From contig JARFIW010000453.1 of assembly GCA_036346225.1 (NCBI GenBank), forward strand, positions 2,356,001-2,420,000: a stretch of DNA of 64,000 nucleotides, in the 5' to 3' direction. Origin of the DNA: Platerodrilus igneus (taxonomy: Eukaryota > Arthropoda > Insecta > Coleoptera > Lycidae). Position 1 is the stretch's first letter, and every line of letters starts with the position of its first letter. Under the pieces are notes generated by a model that had not been told where the DNA came from, made no database searches, and saw nothing but the letters and a program-made list of their open reading frames with translations. The position numbers and the translations under genes are program-made. Shown here piece after piece: positions 12,192 through 24,058 of the stretch.

Positions 12192-13029
12192 ATATATTGC
12201 TATGATAATAAGGTTATTTAAAGGTATATAAGATCACAGGAAAGGCATACTTCTGTGAACATCATAAAAATCACGAAAACTAAACATTTATATCATAAAA
12301 GGTACATAATTCGTTCATTATGCATAAAACAAATACAAAGCACCTGTATAAAATCAACAACTAGCCACAGTCAATAAACGTAAGTTTATTCTGTAATAAC
12401 TTATACATATTCTTAAAAATAAATAATTTTGGAAGCCATTTAATCCGTTTCTAACCATTTAAAATATTCTTAAGCGCAAAAGCAAACACAAATCACCTTG
12501 TATAAAATCAATAACAAACTACTGTAATAACTTAACCACGTTTAGTAAAATAAATAATTCCGGGCGCAACCCAATCCATTTTCAAAACATTTAGAACACT
12601 CATAAGCTCAAAATAAATACAAAGTAAAATAAGTGTAAAATGAAATCTCTTTCAAGCTCGACGCATTGCGTAAGAAATAGAAGTCAATAAAACGCATATA
12701 ATTTGTATTGCTTTGTACTAAACAGATTTTTGAGAAACAAATATATTTCATAACGCAATAAGGTATAGATAATAAAACAAAAGCCTATGTGATGTTTAAA
12801 ATGTAGAAATTGCCACATTCAAGGAAAGCCAAAACAAGTAAACAAAATATGGAGCGTAAAATTACAACTGCTTGACGCTGAAAGGTACAAAGATACTATT
12901 TCCTAGCAAATTTCATAATACGAAGCTCCGAGAATTGCTATTTACGTGACTTTTGGAGCGTCTGAATAAGCATACGATACCGAGCAAAACCCAACAGGCT
13001 AAAATAACAAAAGTAGGGACGAGTTTATC

Positions 13030-13063
13030 TATATAATGAACCTAAACTCATAAGATTCATTCA
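13030..13063 (+). promoter_or_regulatory. Core promoter of family Z module: TATATAA + TCATTC
   Basis: TATATAA at 13030 and TCATTC at 13058 put the initiator A 30 bases downstream. TCATTC fits the arthropod TCAKTY initiator. Only one copy is available, so conservation cannot be checked here. Confidence 0.45.
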
Positions 13064-13308
13064 TTCCATAAACGACGCGCGACTGTAACAGTCGAAACAA
13101 ATTAATTACGTGAGACTGAAATTGAGTGAAGTTTGAAGTGGCATAAAATAAAATAACACAAAGTGAAAAATTTTAAGTGAAGCATACGGTAGAAATGCGC
13201 GTTGAGTACTTATTAATAAAACTCTGCCGTTAGTATAAAAACGTAAGTCTAACTTTAATTAATGTAAGCAAAATCTTTACAATTTATTTTATTGACTTAG
13301 TGCACTAA

Positions 13309-13490
13309 GAAATCAACTAACACTTCAACTAAGAAATCAACTAAGAAATCAACTAAAAAATCAACTACGAAATCAACTAAGAAATCAACTAAGAAATTAA
13401 CTAAGAAATCAACTAGGAAATCAACTAGGAAATCAACTAAGAAATCAACTAGGAAATCGAATAAGCAAAGAAATAACTAAGGAATTAACT
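13309..13490. repeat. 12-base tandem repeat (AACTAAGAAATC)
   Basis: About twelve imperfect copies of AACTAAGAAATC within the family Z module, downstream of its promoter. Families Y and W carry unrelated minisatellites at comparable places. Confidence 0.9.
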
Positions 13491-14260
13491 AAACAAAGAA
13501 CTATAGCACTACGTTAACTACTAGGTAATCAAATTACTGGGATAGAACTTTACCCAATAAATAAAACAATACTCGAAGTACAGTGTTGGTACTTCAAAGC
13601 ATTGGACAAGCGACGACAAGTTGTTGGAAAACAGTTTGAAGTACTGGGAGTACATGCCAAGCTGCAGGTCAATGACTTGGCAACCACTATCTGTAGTATG
13701 TTGCATGTCTTATTTTAAATATTCGATGAGCTTAAAACTTACCTACATGTATTGTAGATATCTTGTGTAAAGGGTTAACAAAAAATTTGGCTGATACATA
13801 AAAGTACGTCTTAACAAGGGAATAGTTCTTTGAACGTTCAACGAAGCATTCAAGGTAAAAGATAATTTTTTTTTGCTGGATTTAATTGCTTAAAAAGGGT
13901 TATGATTTTGGTAATGAACAAATATAATAAGAATATTTATTTTAATTTTGATTCAAAAGTTTTGTAAATGATAAATGATATCACAAAGAACGTAGAGTTG
14001 TAAATTGTATATTTTCTTAGCTCATTGTACAGATTGTGGTGAATTTCGTTTGCCTTATTCAGCTATATAAAATATTACAGGGGAGTGGGTAAATATTCTC
14101 TGTTGTCATATCGTCGTTCACCCTGTGCGGGGTATTACTGAGCTAATCGGGGCATAAATTTAATTGTATTGATTTTTAAATTATTTTAGAGGCACAAAGA
14201 GGTGTCGAGCAGCAGGCAACTGAGCGTTATACACACCTGGCGGGAGGCGATATTGTAGCA

Positions 14261-14282
14261 ATATATATATATATATATATAT
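14261..14282. repeat. (TA)n microsatellite
   Basis: Short TA tract joining the family Z module and the inverted family Y copy. Confidence 0.9.
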
Positions 14283-15945
14283 TGAAATAATAACGCCGTA
14301 CTCGGTGTAATAAACAGAACGTAACCGCTCTGTGTTCTTCTCAAATCCTCTAATTTTATTATGCCACGGCTAGACCTTTTTAATTTACACAGAGTGCACA
14401 ACGTTACAATGAGCAATTTTCTTTCACCCCTTTATGATTACCTGTATGAATTGATAAAACGAAGTCAATCAACATTCACATAATGAAAGGAAATAATATT
14501 TACACTTCACAATTTTCGTAATTCTTTAAATACATCCTTCAATATATGAATTATTTATCTCAAAATTTATATTCTCTTAATTTAAAATAAAGTCACCAAA
14601 ACAAAACCCTTTTACAAAAAAATCTAGAACGTTCGAGACCTTTTTATGATTATTACGTAAGTTTCAATGTATGCAATGATGCAATGTTCTTGTTGACTTC
14701 TTACAAGTTTTAGAGAAATTTAATATATCAGTATAAAAATTTAAATTGAAAAGATTCCTTAAAACTAGGTAGGTCTAACCTGTGATCTCCTGATATGTTG
14801 TTTCGTGTTGTGGATAAACACCTCCTCATCATTTTCAGTCGAGAACCAATGCTCTGCTTTGTACTCCTTACGTTTTGAACCAATAATTTTGTACGGTTAC
14901 CCCTTGTTTCCAAAAATCGCCTTGTGCTTTATTCTATATTTCTCTGTATACGCCTTAAATACCAATTGGAATTCGTGTGTTTCTTTCAATTATGAATTTC
15001 TTATATTCGTGAATTCGAATTAGAACCAGAATTAGAATTAGAATTGTCCCACAATTCCAGACCAGAATTAGAATTAGAATTTAGAATTGAACCAGAAATA
15101 GTCCAGAATTAGAAACCGTTTTTTAAAAAACACGGCAAAAACTTTATATATTCTTAACGCAATTGTTGCACAGCACTATTTCACTATAATATAAATTTTA
15201 TTTATCTGACGCGTAACTTTTTGATTAAAAGTGTTGTGGATTTAACGTGCTTCAAGTTGAGACTAAGCTGCCTTATCGCCGGTGGGTGTTATATGGTTGT
15301 TTCCCACTACATTTGGATTGCTTTTCCAAGCAGTCTTACAGATTGTTGCGACCAACCACGTTTGTCTTTAATGTTACCAGTATTTTCAAGCTGTTTTCTG
15401 ATGAAACTATTTTGGATTTTCATATCATGCTATTATTTGCTCTTGTTATCGTGGCCGAACTTTTAACTTACGTTTGTTGTTTTGTATAGATAAAGCTTTT
15501 GGAGAAATGTACAAAAATAAATGATGTAGCACATTCGTTGTTTTCGTTTATGTATTTATTCATCTTTGAAAGTGCATTTTATTATCAAACCGTTTATTGT
15601 TCCTTCTTTATTAGAAGCGTAATTGCATGAGGATTTATTAAGTTTTCTCTAATCTTCTGCGTATTTATTTTATAACTTGTTGAACATTCCTCAACGTAGT
15701 TTAATTACATGTACGATTATTTCTTTGCTGAATACGCGTTCTATTATTGAAAGAAATGCTTACTGGCATTGATTAAAGTTAATTACGGTCTATATACAGG
15801 GTGTTAAATGCTTGCTATTTACATAATGTGTGAATTACTTATTTTCCTGCTAAATAAATGCAGTTTTCTGATTCCCATTACTATTTACAGTTACTACGCG
15901 ACCCTTACTGCTCAATACACCCCTAAACAACCCCTTATCACAGCA
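14283..15945 (-). mobile_element. LTR-like module, family Y, copy 2 (inverted)
   Basis: On the minus strand it starts TGCTGTGATAAGGGGTTG at 15945 and ends around GGCGTTATTATTTCA at 14283, matching the ends of the copies at 10308 and 43368, including the CTGTGT...CCACGGCTAG stretch near 14330-14375. It is several hundred bases shorter than the others. It carries an AGAATT-rich minisatellite at 14990-15115, as the other copies do in their downstream half. Confidence 0.65.
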
Positions 15946-16038
15946 TTATATATATATATATATGTGCGTGTGCGTGTGTATGCGTGTGCGTTCGCATGTG
16001 CGTGCGTGTGTGCGTGTGCATGTGCGTGTGCGTGTGTG
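15946..16038. repeat. (TA)n then (TG/CG)n alternating purine-pyrimidine tract
   Basis: A short TA run passes into about 76 bases of GTGCGTGTGT-type repeat. Alternating purine-pyrimidine sequence of this length and GC content can adopt Z-DNA; whether it does here is unknown. Confidence 0.9.
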
Positions 16039-16575
16039 TATCAAGCATTTTATTCTTTAGACATACTAAAAATGCATAACAAAAAATCAATCAATTTTAC
16101 ATTTTAATACAGTTGAGATGCTTTAATTAGAAATTTTTTGAGTGTTGTCAGAATCTATGATCCAGGTACTTCAACTTACCTGTGTACAAATACTGTCTTG
16201 AGACTCAGCTGATCGAGGTGCTATGCTGCGCGCCTCGTTCAGTCCACTTAAATGTCAACAGAAATAAAACACTCTCCATCTTGATTAACAAACAATAACA
16301 AACACGGATTCGGATTATAATTTACAATTCAACATAAAAAACGTTTCGCATTTTTAAAAAACCTGCCCAAAAGCAACTAAACCTTCATATTTTGAGCTTT
16401 ATATTGTTCTATAAAAAAATGCAACCTCTACACAAACTTACAAAAAAATTTAATATTATAGAATATTGTTCGAAATAATAAAATTTGACTGAAATTCTTT
16501 TTAGTTAATTTATATTAAAAGTATGGTCAACGGTGGTAATTAATAACAAATTAATATTATTGTTACGCATTTCAG
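16039..16575. other. Presumed intron sequence upstream of the takeout-like exon
   Basis: No coding similarity. It ends in a plausible 3' splice site: a T-rich stretch then CGCATTTCAG at 16566-16575. Earlier exons were not found in the window and may lie to the left, beyond the transposon-rich region. Confidence 0.4.
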
Positions 16576-16892
16576 AGGACATTATCGGGTCTCTCGCGTT
16601 TTATGGCATAAGTGAAGAAAAGGACGGTGAAAGTTATATCAATATTGATAACGTCATTGTCAGATATCATCCTGCCAAAGTAATTTTACAACTTGATAAT
16701 GTTTTTAATGGTGACAAACAACGATCCGATGAATTTAACAATCATCTTATTGCAAATTGGCTAGATGCCTTTTATGAAATTCGACCCAGTTATGACTTGG
16801 CTTTGATATCTATATACCGAGATTATACCAATAACCTTTTTAGAAATGTACCTTATAAGGAACTATTTAAAACGAATTCAATGGCTGCATGA
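16576..16892 (+). CDS. Terminal exon of a takeout / juvenile-hormone-binding-family protein
   Basis: The family consists of secreted insect proteins with a tubular fold that carries small hydrophobic ligands such as juvenile hormone. The frame (119 codons when extended upstream, about 105 in the exon) matches the C-terminal third of the family: EEKDGESYINIDNV (residues 28-41 of the extended frame), then LDNVFNGD (54-61), the most characteristic family motif, a LIANWLDAFYEIRP stretch, and the closing PYKELF (107-112). It ends in TGA at 16890. The exon start follows TTTCAG; an acceptor two bases later is also possible. No stop or frameshift is present, unlike nearly everything else in the window, so this is probably part of a living host gene. 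The remaining exons are not visible. I cannot tell JHBP from takeout proper. Confidence 0.8.
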
Positions 16893-18077
16893 AGAATTTT
16901 TCTAATGAGGATTGTTGGTAGATAATTTGATGGTTTGTACTTTTAGTTTGTGTTGTTTTTATAATTGTAAACATTTATACTTTTAAAAAATACAAAATAT
17001 TCAAAAGTGATTGGCTCTTTATTTTGTATACAGACAAGTAGATTATGGTTTTACAACATTTCGCCTCTTTAGAATGATGGACGTTGGTGACTGGTCATGG
17101 AATGTCGACACGGACGCTTTACTGTATATCGACTACCATTTGTTTTAAAACGATTTTTAAATAAGAAAGCTATTTCACAGGAATATTTTATGTCAAGTTA
17201 CAGGTGTTTCAAACATTGTTTTAAAATTGAAATTGCCCGAAAGGGGCGGTAATCCCGTAACAAAATCAAGATGCACCGACCAGATAAAGTGGTGCGTGAG
17301 TGGGTCCCTACAGCAACAAATGACAGAAAATGGAACAAATTGAGTGGTGATCAAAATTTTACATAGGTGCGATTTCAAACAATATTATAGCACATACTCT
17401 GCTAGATTTTCAATCCGTCAAGTTCAAATGGCCCCAACTACGTCTAGTCTAATAGGATTTTCTCTGAACGACGAGCAACCCGAGGGATTGTAATTGCGGA
17501 GTATTCTTTAGACCTATTCTATAGTAACATTATTTGAGCATCTTTGTGACCAAATAGGCATTTAACAAATTTAAATGTACTTACATTAATATTTGGTAAG
17601 CAACCTCGAGATATTTTTATAACAAAATGCATACAAAACCATGAAAAAATTTAATCAGTTCATCTATAACTCTTCATACTTGGATTCTTAACTAGAATAA
17701 TAATTTACATTATACCTCCAATTTATCATCAACTGGCTATGTCCAATTTTTTACACCGCTGACGATGTAACACTATACATAAAATAATACATTAAAAACA
17801 GTCAGCATATGTAAATGTCATCAAAACAGCATCTTATTTTACACAAAAATTAACTTACAGTTTTATCCTCAATTGATAAAAATATTCATTGAAGCAAAGA
17901 GATTGTGCGGTAAACGTTGGAGTGTATGTAAAATTGAAACAGCTCTAGAACGATTCCATAAGCGTAAATGCTTAGCAAGCGAACTGTAATTAACTAAAAG
18001 GGTGAAAGTATACAATTGGAGGTATTGGCGCGAAAAACATAAATACTGGTAAAACCGATCATTAATTGTCTGCTTAC
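16893..18077. other. Non-coding DNA downstream of the takeout-like exon
   Basis: It should contain the 3' UTR of that gene, but I see no clear AATAAA signal close to the stop. No other feature is recognised. Confidence 0.4.
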
Positions 18078-18230
18078 CTTATAATTGCATTCACCATTAG
18101 ATTCCTGCGAAGCTAGTGCATTGTTCCCAATTGACGCAACTTGGTCGGGTACGAACACTTCGGCAATCGCAAACAGTAAAAGTATTAACTGTGATACCGG
18201 CGAAAGGCGATTCAATACTCTGTCTGTATG
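18078..18230 (-). CDS. Possible host exon with a 5' splice donor
   Basis: On the minus strand an open frame of about 45 codons contains a hydrophobic run (SQLILLLFAIAEVFV) that could be a secretion signal or membrane segment. It stops being coding-like exactly at AATTATAAG|GTAAGC, a near-consensus 5' splice site (GT at 18077-18076). There is no ATG in frame before a stop upstream, so it would be an internal exon with an acceptor near CCATACAG (about 18232), where the pyrimidine tract is poor. I recognise no family. Supported only by codon-like frame plus splice donor. Confidence 0.3.
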
Positions 18231-18554
18231 GCGAAATTATCATATCACTTCGCCATATGTGCAGCAAACAACAATAAATGATATAGCCCTTTAAAGTGTT
18301 AATCGCTAAACTCCAACGGTATAAAGTTTGAACATACCCCAACATCCAAAATGAAAAATTTTGTTTATACGTAAAGTAAATGGCAGGAAAGAAAAAATTT
18401 TGTATCGATGTAACATTTTTATTTTTCAGTCGTAATTTAATTGCATTGAATTACAAAAATAATGCGCTAAGCGTGCATTGTTTCTTAGGGATCTAATTAT
18501 ATTAATATATCTGTGTCGCATAAAACTATTTCTAAGTACATCTCTATTTGATTG

Positions 18555-18690
18555 TTTCGTGTTCCCTCCTCTGACGGCGCGACCGCTCGGCTCTGGTTTC
18601 GACAAACGGTCGGCCGCCTGCAACAGCTGTGTTAAGATGTATTTTCGGCTGGAGGCTGGCAACCTTCGCATCAGCTATTAATCGTTGGGA
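18555..18690. other. CpG-rich patch in AT-rich surroundings
   Basis: A roughly 130-base segment with many CG dinucleotides (GACGGCGCGACCGCTCGG and following) stands out in a region that is otherwise strongly AT-rich. It lies upstream of the possible minus-strand exon at 18078-18230 and is open on the minus strand. It could be a 5' exon or promoter-proximal segment of that gene. No start codon, motif or known family supports coding. Confidence 0.35.
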
Positions 18691-20360
18691 TATCTTCTAA
18701 TAACGGTTGGTAAAGTATATATTATACGAATTAATGTAATTTGAGGTAATTTATTTAGTGCGACCTGTAGAATGCGACAAAATATAATTCGACAATGTAG
18801 AATGCAACGATAAAGAATGGAACAAATATAATTCGTCATCTAGGATCCAAAGAATTACCGTTATTTAGGAACAGTCGATTTGAAATTTGCCTCATAAGAA
18901 ATTTGTCTGATAAGAAATTATGGAAGATAATTTGGATGCAGTCGTTTTAAATTAGAATGGCTGGTAACTTTGCTTGAAGAACGGAAATCCCGTCTCAATT
19001 TGTTGTGAAGCGGCTAATGCAGTTTTTGGTTTGTTATTAGCTGTAAGATTTTTTTTTGCATGTGTTCTAAAGTTTAGAACACGCAAACTTGCTTTTATGT
19101 TTAGTACACGTAAATTGTGTAAATTTCAATTAATTGTTGAGCTGGTTTTACAAGTTGTAAAACGAAATTTTGTCGAATTAGCTTTCTAAAATAACATGCT
19201 TTGTTCCATATGAATCTTCGATAAGTTCAACGTATGTTTTCGACGTCATATGTTTCTGTTTTGCACAGTTGACAGATGTTGTCTTGAAAGCAAATGCTTT
19301 GAGCAGCTGTAATGCAATTTAAACAAACATGCCTATTTTTGTGATCAGCTTTATCTATACGTAGATTATTAAACGTAAATATGAAAGTTCAAATTCTCAT
19401 TATGTTAGGTTCAAGTAATTTGTTATCTACCTGAAAAGATTTGCCCAGGTTAGAATTTAATTCACTGTGTTATGCTTACAAATCATTATCACTTTAATTT
19501 GTATAACAAGTTCATGTATAAAGTAAAGTTGGTTGATTAATGAAAGAAAAAAAAGGAAAGTTAAAACTTTAACTTTGATGTAGTTGATTATGACAATTTT
19601 TGTTACAAGTTCCGATATTTTAAAAGAGTTTTTTTTAGTAAACGTTTAGTTCAAAATCTAAGACTTTCATTTTGGTCAAATGCGATCAAGTCTAATTACA
19701 TTAAGCTAAAATTTTTTAGAGTAATAATTTGATGCCAATATTATATTGCAAATATTTTTTTTATTATTTCTTTATATTTTTTTTATAGGACACAAATGGT
19801 GTTCTACTTTTTTATTTATTTAATCTAAGCAATTTCTTACAGGAGCTGCGTCTTATCTTAATAAGACAGGTTTTTGTTAACGAAGGCAATCATTTTATCT
19901 TTGGGTTTCCACGTCCGCTCTTAGAACTGTGCTTTGCAATTATCGTAATTATCTCAGGACATGGTGGCGCCTATTTGATTTAGCTTAACTTTGGTTTGCA
20001 AACAGACTTCGACTTACCCCCCACTTCTCATTGCTCTACCCTGGAATAGACCCCTAGCTATGTCGGAAGACTTTGTTGTCTAGCGCCTTAATGTAAAAAA
20101 AAAGAAAAAACGTTTCAGTCTTTTTTCTTAAAAACAGAAGTCGTTTCAGTGGCACCCATCCAACGTAAGGCCTAGCAAAAATAGTTACACTGGCACTCAC
20201 AACGTGGTGCCTTTTTGTAAAACAAAAAATAGTTACATCTAAATGAATGAAGTACTTTGCATTTAATACCTACACCGATAATACAAATAGAACCTAAAAT
20301 ATTTAGAACGTAAGAAAAGCAAAAGATTAATAAGTTGCACGTAAGAACGCTAAATTAATT
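18691..20360. other. AT-rich DNA with no supported gene
   Basis: Short frames only. Near 20151 and 20187 two strings of the TGGCACCC...AACGT kind resemble tRNA-Lys primer sites of LTR elements, but no LTR could be matched to them. Confidence 0.4.
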
Positions 20361-20880
20361 ATGGAAGGGGAGGTGGTACGACTTTCTTAATCGGGCGTAA
20401 CTCTTTACCCGTTGATGTTCTTAGTTTAATCACCCTTGTTTACACCATCACTGCCTGGTAAAAGCGTTACTACACTCGCCAAAGGCCAACACGTCGGGGG
20501 TGAATCAGGGGTAAAATAAAGTGCAAGATCACCTTCCTTTATGGTTCGGGAAGGAGTGGTCCATTTAGGTTGAAGGCTATGCAGGTACTCTTTTGACCAG
20601 CGTTTCCAAAAACCCTTAACGAGTTGTTGGGACAGTTGTCAACGACTAAGTCGATTTACAGGAACATTCTGCAAATCCACTTCACACCGCTTAAATAAAG
20701 GTCCACCAGTCAGACAATGACCCAGACTCGAGGCATCTGTTCATTCATCAGGCGATGTTGTAAGGGCGCAAAATGGGCGGAAAGTTAGGATTCCTTCGAT
20801 GCGTGCAATAACCGCGCTAAATTCCTCAAGAGAAAGTGTCGTTGAACCCACTATTCGTTTGGTTAGAGCTTTGGGATAAA
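20361..20880 (-). pseudogene. BEL/Pao retrotransposon integrase C-terminal relic 1
   Basis: One minus-strand frame, broken by about five in-frame stops, reads as the end of a BEL/Pao pol polyprotein: TTLSLEEFSAVIARIEGIL (the conserved EEF..V...IE block), then LSSxSLGHxLTG-like sequence, FWKRWSKEYL, PKWTTPSR, and a final PGSDGV block. These follow each other with normal family spacing. The upstream catalytic integrase core and all other pol domains are absent. Decay is by point stops rather than indels, which suggests an old copy. It is oriented the same way as the relic at 21393-21840 but is not a duplicate of it. Confidence 0.85.
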
Positions 20881-21392
20881 ATGATAGCTAGTGGTTGTTT
20901 TTATACAAAGCAATCTGGATTAGTTAAATAAGGACCACCTTGATATTTTATGGTATCGAGAAACACCTTGTTATACAAATAGGAGCTTGATTAATCACCA
21001 TTGTAATAATATAAATGCAAGACATAAGAAAGGATAAATACCTTGTTTTAACATGATGTGAAGGCACTTGTCATTTTGTTGATTCGAAAACACGTCTCTT
21101 CGCGTGCACGTCTACAGTTCATAACGTCCCAAAACTGAATGTCAATGTTACTAGATAACGTCGACTTAAATTTGCACTGCACTGTTGCCTAAACGCGCAC
21201 ATTAAACTTAAAGTTACGAATAAAGTCTTTGCACAAAATATTTACGGAAAAACATATAATATAGTCTTGCATGATGAAACATTCCGCCTACCAAATTCAA
21301 GAAATCTAGGAAAATAAGGTAGTAATGCAGATATGAAAGGAAAGAAGAAAAATAAAAGAATAGAGGAAAAAATACAGACATTATTAACATAA
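20881..21392. other. Spacer between two BEL/Pao relics
   Basis: No pol similarity is seen. It could hold LTR remnants of one element, but no matching repeat exists in the window. Confidence 0.4.
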
Positions 21393-21840
21393 AGGTAGCG
21401 GGCACAGTTTGACCATGGGCCGTTGAAAAGTGCCATTATTGGTTTGACCATCTGCAACACGGGCAATACTATCGTGGCCATGATATAAACGGGTGATACG
21501 CCCAAGCTTTCATTGTAATGGTGGTAACCGTTCATCCTTGATTAAAACTAAGGTGTTCACAGTGAGTGAATCATCTTGATTATGCTATTTTGACCTCTGA
21601 CGTAGAGTATTTAAGTATTCTAAGCTCTTGCGCAACCAGACATCCTTATGCATATTTTGTAATAATCTCAAACGATCACGTGGAGGTATTTTAATTTGAG
21701 ATAGACTTCATTTAGAGGAGCCGCTAGAGGTTCCATTGTAAGAAAATGGCCGGCTGAAAGACACTGCAGGGCATTAGGGTCGGCACTTAAGGAACAGAGT
21801 GGTCTAGAGATTAATAACGTCTCTATTTGGGTAAGGACGG
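21393..21840 (-). pseudogene. BEL/Pao retrotransposon integrase C-terminal relic 2
   Basis: The minus strand reads LTQIETLLISRPLCSL, then SAGHFLTMEPL, then, after a frameshift, WLRKSLEYLNTLRQRSK, LVLIKDERLPPLQ, and LGRITRLYHGHD, ending VKLCPLP at 21393. This is the canonical order of the BEL/Pao integrase C-terminal region, and the VKLCPLP end is close to family consensus. It keeps a better C-terminus than relic 1 and is clearly another element. At least one frameshift and several stops inactivate it. Upstream of 21840 the similarity stops abruptly. Confidence 0.85.
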
Positions 21841-22077
21841 TGATCTACTACCTATTTATTACACGATGCCTTGTATATTTACAGACAGGTTCGCGTCGTG
21901 AGCTTAGTCGGCCGTGTTTAAATTGTATTGTGTCGCCACTACCAAGCCTACAGCAGGTAAATGGGAAAATATTTTAATAATAGTAAAAATAATAGCATAA
22001 CTAGGTGTACAAATTAAATGTTAACTAGCAATTAAATAAACAATAACCTAAAAAGCAGGGACGTAAAAAAGTAAATA

Positions 22078-24056
22078 TTAGGAAAGGGGTGTGACAGTGA
22101 TGTGCCCTATCCCCATTAATTTTTAACTTGTACATTGAAGAGGCAATGAATACTGTCAAATGCAGGAAGACATTTGGAATTCATATGCTGGAACAAAAGA
22201 TTGATATGCTTAGATTTGCAGATGATGTAACGGTATTAGCATCTAGCAAGGAAGAGTAAGAAGTTGCTCTTAATGAAATGGAAATAGTTCTAACAGAGAG
22301 ATACGGTATGAAAATTAACAAAAATAAAACTAAAGTACTAGTATGCAAAGGAGGGGAAAATAATTAAAAAACAAGAATACAAATAAGTAACGAGAACTTA
22401 CAAGAGGTTAAGGATTTCTGCTACCTAGGAAGACAAATAACGCAAGATGGGAAAAGCGCAAAAGATATAAAACAAACATTAGCACAAGGTCGTGCTACAT
22501 TTAACACGAAAAAGCAACTACTGTGTCCAAAGACAACAAACATAGAAACAAGGAAAAAATTGCTTAAAACATATGTGTGGAGCACAGCACTGTATGGCTG
22601 TGAAGCCTGGACAGTAGGAGAAGCGGACTATAAAAAGGTAGAAGCCTTTAAAATGTGGTGCTACAGACGTATGATGAATACATTATGGACAGACAAAGTT
22701 AAGAACAAAGAGGTACTAAAAATGGTAGGGGAAGAAAGAAATATGTGGAAAACGGTGATAAATAGGAGAGATAGGATGATAGGCCGCATACTACGGCATG
22801 AGGGAATGATGCGGAATATATTAGAAGCAGAGATAGGAAAAAAGAGAAATAAAGGTAGACCTATGTTAGACTACTGCACGCAGATAGTAAAAAATGTAGG
22901 CTGTAGGAATTTCAAAATAGAAATCAATGGAGGTACGCATCCAACTAGTTCCAAGATGGATAAACTAATGACGAAAAAATAACTGTACTTAAACATGATA
23001 ATTATTATAAGCAACTATAAGTATTGGTTGGGCAATATTCCCGAAGAATGTTAATTGTCTGAAAGGATTTAGTGGAAAACTATTAACTCGGCAAATGTAT
23101 AAGTGTTGGGGGATCTTGGCAGCCACAGGCTGCTTAACCCTCTTCACATACCACTGAATCTCGATGAAATGAGGCATATAATTAGAAAACAACAGAAGGG
23201 GAACCGAGCTGTATATAGGCTTTGTGGAAATACCAGGTTACTGAAGGCTAGCTCAGAATATAAAAAAGTGGAGGTATGTGTCCAACCAGTTTTGAGACGG
23301 AAAACTTAATAACAAAAAATTGGGTGTAGTTAAATCTGATGATTATTATAAACAACTACAGGTGTTTGTTGCGCAATATCTGCAACTAATGTTGACTGTA
23401 CGAAAAAATATATTGGAAAAAATATTAATTCGGCAAATGTTCAAGTGCTTGGGGAATTTGTCAGCCACAGGCTGCTTACCCCCCTTCATAGCCACTGAAT
23501 GTCGGAGAAATAGGGTATATAATTGTAAAACAATAGAGGGGGACCAAACTGCATCTAACAAGAAAGAACAGCGCCTATGATCAAAGACAACAAACATAGA
23601 AACAAGAAGAAAATTGTTGAAAGCATATATGTGGAGCACAGAACAGTATGCCTATAAAATACGGGCGGTAGGAAAAGCAGACAGAAAAATAGCAGCAGCT
23701 TTTTGGAATTTTGTACTTAAGAGGTATGAGGTTGATAGCATAGACAGACAAAGTTTATTACAAATAGGTTATAGAAATAGTAGGGGAATAAAAATATCTG
23801 TGGAAAAAAAAAGAGAAATAGAAAGGCAGAATACGTTCTAAAGCATTTTTTGGGGAATAGTATGAGATTAATTACAAGCAGAGATAGGAAAAAGAAAGTA
23901 GATGTAGACCTAGGTCAGATAGCGATAGTTGCAAATTGTACAAATTTCAGGGAAATGTGTAGGTTAGTTCAGAATAGGCAATAATGAGGGAATGCGTGTA
24001 ACCAGTTCCAGGACTGAAGACCTAATGATGACTCTAATACGGTACACGATTTATTT
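22078..24056 (+). mobile_element. LINE family A, 5'-truncated copy with complex 3' tail
   Basis: Collinear with 40420-42335. It begins inside the RT domain (SPLIFNLYIEEAM-like block, then LRFADDVTVLAS with the FADD catalytic motif near 22215) and continues into the C-terminal thumb-like region: an open 140-codon frame at 22560-22982 with KTYVWSTALYGCEAWT and MWCYRRMM. After the ORF come two related tail units (about 22983-23310 and 23311-23580, each with a GTTGGGGGATCTTGG/GCCACAGGCTGCTTA block), then a degenerate second copy of the ORF's C-terminal region (23580-23960), then the terminus GGACTGAAGACCTAATGATGA. The endonuclease is missing, so the copy is dead on arrival. Confidence 0.85.
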
Positions 24057-24058
24057 AT

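Larger units (their letters stand above)
12198..14260 (+). mobile_element. LTR-like module, family Z
   Basis: Begins TGCTATGATAATAAGG only six bases after the end of the preceding family Y module and ends GATATTGTAGCA before (TA)n. TG...CA ends with an imperfect inverted repeat (TGCTATGATA against TGCTACAATA). The interior differs from family Y. It has a TATA-Inr pair at 13030-13063 and a 12-base tandem repeat downstream of it (13309-13490). No coding frame is supported. A solo LTR of a family related in its ends to Y is the likeliest identity. Confidence 0.6.

Noticed and set aside
13309..13490. CRISPR-like repeat array
   Set aside because: The units are contiguous 12-mers without spacers, in a eukaryotic context.
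15808..16107. 99-codon frame with a cysteine/alanine-rich run
   Set aside because: The run is translated TG/CG repeat; the first part is the antisense of the family Y end.
20148..20215. Two tRNA-Lys primer-site-like strings (TGGCACCCATCCAACGTAAG and TGGCACTCACAACGTGGTGC)
   Set aside because: No LTR terminus or repeat precedes them and the nearby BEL/Pao relics are on the other strand. The resemblance may be fortuitous.
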